This document shows positions 58,596 through 64,000 of a DNA stretch of 64,000 nt, in pieces (the first letter of the stretch is position 1; each line of letters starts with the position of its first letter). Made by a program: the position numbers and the translations under genes. Source of the DNA: Typhlomys cinereus (Eukaryota > Chordata > Mammalia > Rodentia > Platacanthomyidae); assembly GCA_023101885.1 (NCBI GenBank), contig JALPQD010000302.1, positions 1,949,956 through 2,013,955 of the forward strand, written 5' to 3'. Below the pieces are notes generated by a model. The model saw only the letters and a list, made by a program, of their open reading frames with translations, ran no database searches and was not told the DNA's origin.

Positions 58596-61116
58596 GAGGT
58601 AAAAGACCTTTATAATGAAAACTTTAAAACCCTAAAGAAAGAAATAGCAGAAGACACCAGAAGGTGGAAAGACCTCCATTGTTCCTGGATTGGCAGAATC
58701 AACATCATAAAAATGACCATCCTACCAAAGGCAATATACAGATTCAATGCTCTACCAATCAAAATCCCAAAGCAATTCTTCAAAGAAGTTGACCAAACAA
58801 TCTCAAAGTTCATATGGAGGCACAAAAGACCCAGGATAGCAAAAACAATCTTGAATAACAAAAACACAGCTGGAGGTGTTGCCATACCAAACCTTAGTCT
58901 ATACTACAAATCCATAGTTATAAAGACAGCCTGGTACTGGCTCCAAAATAGACACACAGATCAATGGATAAGGATTGAAGACCCAGATATAAGCCCACAA
59001 AATTACAGCCATTTGGTCTTTGACAAAGGGGCTCAAAGAATCCAATGGAAAAAGAACAGCATCTTCAACAAATGGTGCTGGCAAAACTGGATCTCCACAT
59101 GCAGAAGATTAAAGCTGGACCTGTACTTGTCACCATGCACAAGACTTAATTCCAAATGGATCAAGGACCTTGATATCAGGCCAGAAACTATAAAAACCAT
59201 AGTTGAAAGGATAGGGAACTCCCTCGAGCTGATTGGCCTAGGCCAACATTTCCTAAACAGACATCCAATGGCACAGTCACTGCTACCAACTCTCAACAGT
59301 TGGGATCTTGTGAAATTAAAGAGCTTCTGTTCAGATAAAGAGATTGTAACATGAGCTCAAAGGCAACCCACAGAATGGGAGAAAATCTTCACTAACCACA
59401 CATCTGATAGAACTCTGCTGTCCAGAGTGCACAAAGAACTTAGAAAACTAAACAACAAGGAAACAAATGGCCCAATTAAAAAATGGGTCCTGGAACTTAA
59501 AAGAAACTTTACCAGGGATGAAATTAAAATGTCTGACAAATATCTGAAAAAATGCTCCACTTCCTTAGCCATCAGGGAAATGCAAATCAAAACCTCCCTG
59601 AGATATCATATCACCCCGGTCAGGATGGCAAAAATCCACAACACAAACAACAAATGCTGGAGAGGATGTGGAGAGAAGGGAACTCTCCTACATTGCTGGT
59701 GGGAATGCAGGCTCATACAGCCACTCTGGCGAGCCGTCTGGAGATTCTTAAAGAAATTAAAGATTGAAATGCCATATGACCCTGCGATTCCACTTTTGGG
59801 AATAACCCCCCGTACAGCAGAGGTTCACCTCGATAGCACAAGCACGACCATGTTCATAGCAGCACTGTTTACAATAGCAAAGTCATGGAATCAGCCCAAA
59901 TGTCTAACAGTTGACGAGTGGATGAGGAAACTGTGGTACATCTATACAATGGAATACTACTCAACCATCAAAAATGATGAATTACTGGAATTTGCCGGGA
60001 AATGGATGTCATTAGAAACAATTATATTAAGTGAAGTATCCCAGACCCAGAAAATTAAGCGCCGTATGTACTCCCTAATAGGTGGCTCCTAGTACCAAAC
60101 CCACCCAGCCCACCTAGAGACAGTAATTCCAAGGATTATGAACAGGAGGGATGGGGTAGGAGGGCCACACCAGAAACAAGGAGAGAAGGGACCATGTTAC
60201 AACAGGGAAAATAGGCCTCCATCAAGGACCCAAATAAGTAATGAGACATCTGATTAAGTTCACAGACTTTTGTTCCTGATCATTTACTACTGAGGGGGTG
60301 TGATCTCACCAGAAGAGGAGGGAATATAGTCTGGCAGATAAAAAGTAACCATTTTGCAAATGGGTGATAGACCCCTCCCTCACTGTGGTTTCCCACTTTT
60401 ATTACATCTACCTTTAAATGTGCTTTTATCACAAGACTCTAGTTTAACAGCTTTTTGTCTCTGGCCAGGGGGTGACATACAATGCCCACCAGGATGGAGT
60501 GAAGGGCATTGCAAGAGCAGCAAAACTGCAAAAGAAAATCAACAAACCACAATCCAGAACTTCAGAGACTCTATATCAACCACCTAGAACTAGGCCAGAC
60601 TAATCTCTCCCCATCTTGAAGTTCAGGGAAATTTGCAGAAGAGGGGGCGGTAAGAGTGTAAGAGCAAAAGGATGGGAGGAGCAATGATATGTAAGATACT
60701 CCATACTAGTTAGGGCTGAAGCAATCATAATTGGACTTTGCTTGCCCTGCACATTGTCCAACACACTGTTGACCTCACAAAGTGTAGCATCTGCTAAAGG
60801 CACCAAGATCCTTGGAGGCAAAGGATTGGCAGCCACAGCAGTGTTCCTATACCTAAGGGGAACATGGGAAAGGGTTCAGGGAAAGGCCACTTGGTCCTTG
60901 TACGTCATCGGAGAGGAGGGCCCAGAGGAAAATCAGACATGCACAAGAAAGGACTCTCTGGGAATTGGGGCGGGAGGCACTGGGGATGGGGAGGGAGGAG
61001 GGTGGGGAGGGGGAGCAGGGGGTACGGGGGAGGAGGAGGGAGGGAGGGAACTGGTGTACCTATTAAGTTTGTATGAGCTGAAATAATAATAAAAATGTAT
61101 TAATAATAATAATTAA
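58596..61116 (+). mobile_element. L1: 5'-truncated L1 (element F) without a TSD
   Basis: Starts mid-ORF2 at 'gaggtaaaagacc' (element A equivalent about 15768) and runs through the ORF2 stop at 60090-60092 and the 3'UTR with its G-rich tract (about 60968-61048) to an AAT-rich and A tail near 61116. Against the same site in element D, the host has lost about 13 bp ('caacaggactaat') and no TSD is visible. Confidence 0.92.
58598..60092 (+). pseudogene. L1 ORF2 C-terminal fragment of element F
   Basis: The same frame as element A 15770-17268. It is open from 58598, with the first Met at 58713, and broken by a single in-frame TGA at 59355-59357 where element A has an Arg codon (CGA, a CpG-type change). 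It then continues to the stop at 60090-60092. It keeps the cysteine motif (CWRGCGEKG...HCWWEC). The endonuclease and RT are absent through 5' truncation, so the fragment has no autonomous function. Confidence 0.92.
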
Positions 61117-61830
61117 AAAAAGAAAATAGAATATCAGATCTTGAAGACAAAGTGGAAGAACTAACCAGTTCAATTGAAGAAGTTGTTAAAGCCAAAATAG
61201 ATACTTGAGAGGAATATTCAAGAGTTATGGGACACTCTGAATAAGGCTAACATGTGCATTCATGGAATACCAGAACAAGAATCTTAAAATACCACACCTG
61301 AGGAAATTTTTCAAGTTATCATAAAGGAATATTTTCTATATCTAAAGAAAGAGAAGCCCATCAAAATACAAGAGGCATTCTGTACCCCAAACAGATATGA
61401 CTAAAATAGAAACTGCCAAAGCAAGTAATAATCAAAACACTATACATACAAGACAAAGAAAATGTGCTGAGAGCTCCAAGAGAATAAAACCCAACACTTT
61501 TAAAGGTAAACCTATTAAAATAACAAATGATTTTTCAATGGAAACCAAAATAGCCAGAAGAACATGGAGAGACATACTTCAGATATTGAATGAGCACAAA
61601 TGTCAACGCACACTGATATACCCAGCAAAACTATCAATCATGATTGAGGGTAAAAGAAAAAATTTCTGCCATAAAGACAATTTGAAGGCTTACATGACCA
61701 CCAAACCAGGACTTTAAAAAATTCTAGAAAAGATACTCAAGCTTGAAAAGAACAAGCATATCCAGGAGGACAGAAGGGAAGTATAATAACACTAAAACTT
61801 ACAAGCTAAATAATATACTTTTGAAAGCTA

Positions 61831-62591
61831 TTGAACACAAAATTGTCAGGAATTAAAAGTAATTTTTCCATTATAACACTTAATGTCAATGAAATTAACT
61901 TACCAATCAAAAGACACAGATTACAAACCTCAATTAGAAATCACAACCTATCCATCTGCTGCCTTCAGGAAACACATCTCACCACAAAAGATAGGCACAT
62001 TCTAAAAGTAAAAGGCTGGTCAAAAATTCTTCAAGCTAATGGAACTGAGAAACAAGCAGGGGTAACAATTATGCTATCTGACGAAGGTGGACTTTCAACC
62101 AAAAAAAATCATAAGAGATACAGAAGGATATTACATTTTAATCACAGGTACAATTCACCAGGAAGACTTCACAATACTGAACATAACACACCTAATGGGC
62201 TCCTCCACATTCCTTAAGCAAATGCTACAACATCTAAAGCAAGAAACCAATCCCAAAATGAGAATACTTGGGGATTTCAATACTGCACTCTTAATGTGGG
62301 ATAGAATGACAGGCTAAAACTTAACAGATACACACTGGAACTAAATCAAACCCTTACAAAAATGGACCTTACAGATCTCTATCAAACATTCCATTGAAGC
62401 ACCAGGGAATACACATTTTTCTCAGCAACGCATGGAACTTTCTCCAAAATAGACCACATATTGGGCCACAAAACAAATCTCCATATGTACAGGAAAGTTC
62501 AAATTACACCCTGTGTACTATCAAACCACCATGATCTAAAGCTTGACATCTGCAACACAACAAACAGCAGAAAATACTCTTGGAAACTAAT
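61831..62591 (+). pseudogene. L1 ORF2 endonuclease fragment of element E
   Basis: Begins with 'IITLNVNEINLPIKRHRLQT'-type coding and keeps 'LQETHLTTKDRH' (61831-62217). It shifts frame near 62085 and continues with 'LGDFNTAL' (62087-62317). It stops abruptly at 62591, just inside the right TSD. In the twin-priming reading this is the internal priming point of the second cDNA. Confidence 0.88.
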
Positions 62592-62605
62592 CAAAATTTC
62601 ATAAT

Positions 62606-64000
62606 TCTTGTATCCTCATATTGACACCTGCACATTTGAAAATGGTCTCCTCTTCTGATTTAGTATGTTTAGTTAGGAATTATAAACCTTTTCATTTATC
62701 ATAATCAGAGATTTGTGATAGACTAGCTCCTAGGGAGCCTGTGTGGATTAGCTTTGTCAAGTTGTCTGATTGTGTTGAACCACTGTCTGTACATTAAAAT
62801 TAAATAGCATCATCGCCTGTTCACCATAACTTTAAAAGACCACTGAATGAGCTTGTCATCAGACAGGACTTCAATTTGAGATCTGAAACTGTCCCATTCT
62901 GAACAATGCCATGGGCTTCCATCTTTTGCTATATGCTCTGTTGCTTTGTATCTCTAGATGGTCAGACTTTATTCTAGATGCCAAGGCTAGGTATGGTTTC
63001 TGGGATTGCTTTTTCCTTATGCAGAATAGAGACACGAATAAAGGATGTGCATAAATATGGACTTGCTTTTATACCTAAGAACAGTAAGGCTTTCTTAGGT
63101 TACTGTTCAGTATTGGGATGGAACAGAGTCAGATGTTCCTTCAGGGAGTGACTGTTGTCCTCTATTCTGGAAAAGACTCAGGAGCACTGGAGCCTACTGG
63201 GAAATCTGACTAGAGAATCAAACCAGGTATATTTAGGCACTGGGTTTCCTGTGGCATTCTTTTATTGTTTAGCATTGTTATGTTTTTGGTTGTGTTTACC
63301 AGAATGCAGATCAATCATAAGATCAAGGTCTACTCTGAGCATCATCACAGCCGGCTACTTCTAACAGAGCCCAGGCAGTCTACCCTGGTGATACTCCAAG
63401 TATATTTTATGGGATGAGATAGGAAGAACCTGTCTGCATAAATGTCCAAGATTATGAAGAACTTGAATAACTATTTCCAATTCTTTTCTTTCCTTATAGG
63501 AATCATAGCTCTAAGTGACTACCCTGTGAATTGCATTATCAGCTTTGAAGTAGCACTGTTTAGTATACAACCTGTTTTTATGCCTTTCCAACACAGTTTT
63601 TTACAATTTTTAGAGAGGCAAGAATATAATTCAATGGTAGAGTACTTGCAAGCAAGACAAAACAAAACTTTAAAAATATTCTTACTTTTGATCATTGCTA
63701 GCTGCAATTCTTTGGCCTTAGTGCAAACACAGAACTCTTGCACCATCTTGCTGACATCACTGCTTTGGTGACATAATGTGTTTTGAGAAGTGCTGATCAG
63801 GTTTTGGAAGAATGTCTGTACCCTGGATTTTTTCTAATGAATCACTTTTGATTTGGGTTGTTGGATGGAGTTTGAGAAAGAATAGCACATTTTCTATGGA
63901 TACATACAAACAAGACTTATTGCCAGTGCTAATTTTCATTACCTGACTGAATAGGTATTTGTTGGGCTTTCCCTCAACTGTGTGTTGTATTTTGCGTGCT
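62606..64000. other. Unique AT-rich DNA, nothing recognised
   Basis: Short ORFs only (for example 63155-63364 and 63442-63771), with no recognisable domain, splice context or codon pattern. Confidence 0.5.

Larger units (their letters stand above)
58242..61786 (+). pseudogene. L1 ORF1 relic of element E, split by element F
   Basis: Starts at ATG 58242 ('atgagaaacaaaacccaaga'), similar to the element D ORF1. The coiled-coil part is open at 58382-58593, then breaks where element F enters. It resumes at about 61117 ('agaaaatagaatatcagatc') and runs in broken frames through 61397-61717 ('LIYPAKLSIMIEGKRK') to the stop at 61784-61786. Confidence 0.88.
56682..62591 (-). mobile_element. L1: L1 with twin-priming inversion (element E)
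   Basis: Left part 56682 to about 57625 is an inverted L1 3'UTR with its tail end at the left. Right part about 57626-62591 is plus-strand L1: 5'UTR, ORF1 and the endonuclease half of ORF2. The whole unit is flanked by a perfect 14-bp TSD (CAAAATTTCATAAT) at 56668-56681 and 62592-62605. One TSD pair around two opposed halves, with the 5'UTR meeting the 3'UTR at the internal join, is the product expected from twin priming. Element F (58596 to about 61116) inserted later. Confidence 0.92.

Noticed and set aside
63442..63771. 109-codon ORF as a candidate host exon or small gene
   Set aside because: No recognisable domain, splice context or codon bias. AT-rich unique DNA yields ORFs of this size by chance.

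Overview
The window looks like intergenic DNA from a rodent nuclear genome. I found no host gene, exon chain, tRNA, rRNA or CRISPR array. The rodent assignment rests on L1 (LINE-1) elements of a murine-like type together with B1, B2-superfamily, ID-like, B3/B4-like and MaLR-like repeats. The commonest young SINE is a B2-superfamily element with an (AAT)n tail. That would suit a jerboa-like (Dipodoidea) rodent, but this is an inference from memory of SINE families and not a database match.

Layout. Positions 1-4380 are mostly unique AT-rich DNA with a few old SINEs and one young SINE (3515-3809). Positions 4390-19581 are one old, roughly 6-kb plus-strand L1 (called D). Many later insertions have expanded it to 15 kb: two SINEs, several minus-strand L1 3' ends, an inverted-repeat-bounded fragment, and a nearly full-length young L1 (called A, 11934-18234) with a perfect 19-bp target-site duplication (TSD). 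Positions 19598-20156 are another L1 3' end. Positions 20173-23600 are unique DNA with an 88-bp perfect tandem duplication. Positions 23600-33180 are an old minus-strand L1 split by a nearly full-length minus-strand L1 (called B, 24616-30996). Positions 33180-39260 are mostly unique DNA with a MaLR-like solo LTR and old SINEs. Positions 39335-44729 are a third 5'-complete minus-strand L1 (called C) with a 1-kb internal ORF2 deletion. Positions 44744-49450 are unique DNA with old SINEs. Positions 49450-54990 are old L1 relics carrying three young insertions. Positions 56682-62591 are an L1 with the textbook twin-priming structure (called E), itself split by a 5'-truncated L1 (called F). The rest is unique DNA.

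How the parts work together. The only protein-coding content is retrotransposon ORF1 (RNA-binding chaperone) and ORF2 (endonuclease plus reverse transcriptase). Element A has an open ORF1. Its ORF2 is interrupted only by two one-base losses in A runs, and every recognisable catalytic motif is present. The SINEs have L1-type TSDs and an AAT-rich tail like the L1 3' end, so they were probably mobilised by this L1 lineage. The most interesting signals are in the L1 promoter monomers. A TATA-like box lies about 26-28 bp upstream of the position where three independent L1 copies begin. A near-consensus splice donor, with a matching acceptor about 30 nt downstream, is kept in most monomers. In element A one monomer is joined exactly GT-to-AG, as if a spliced RNA had been reverse-transcribed.
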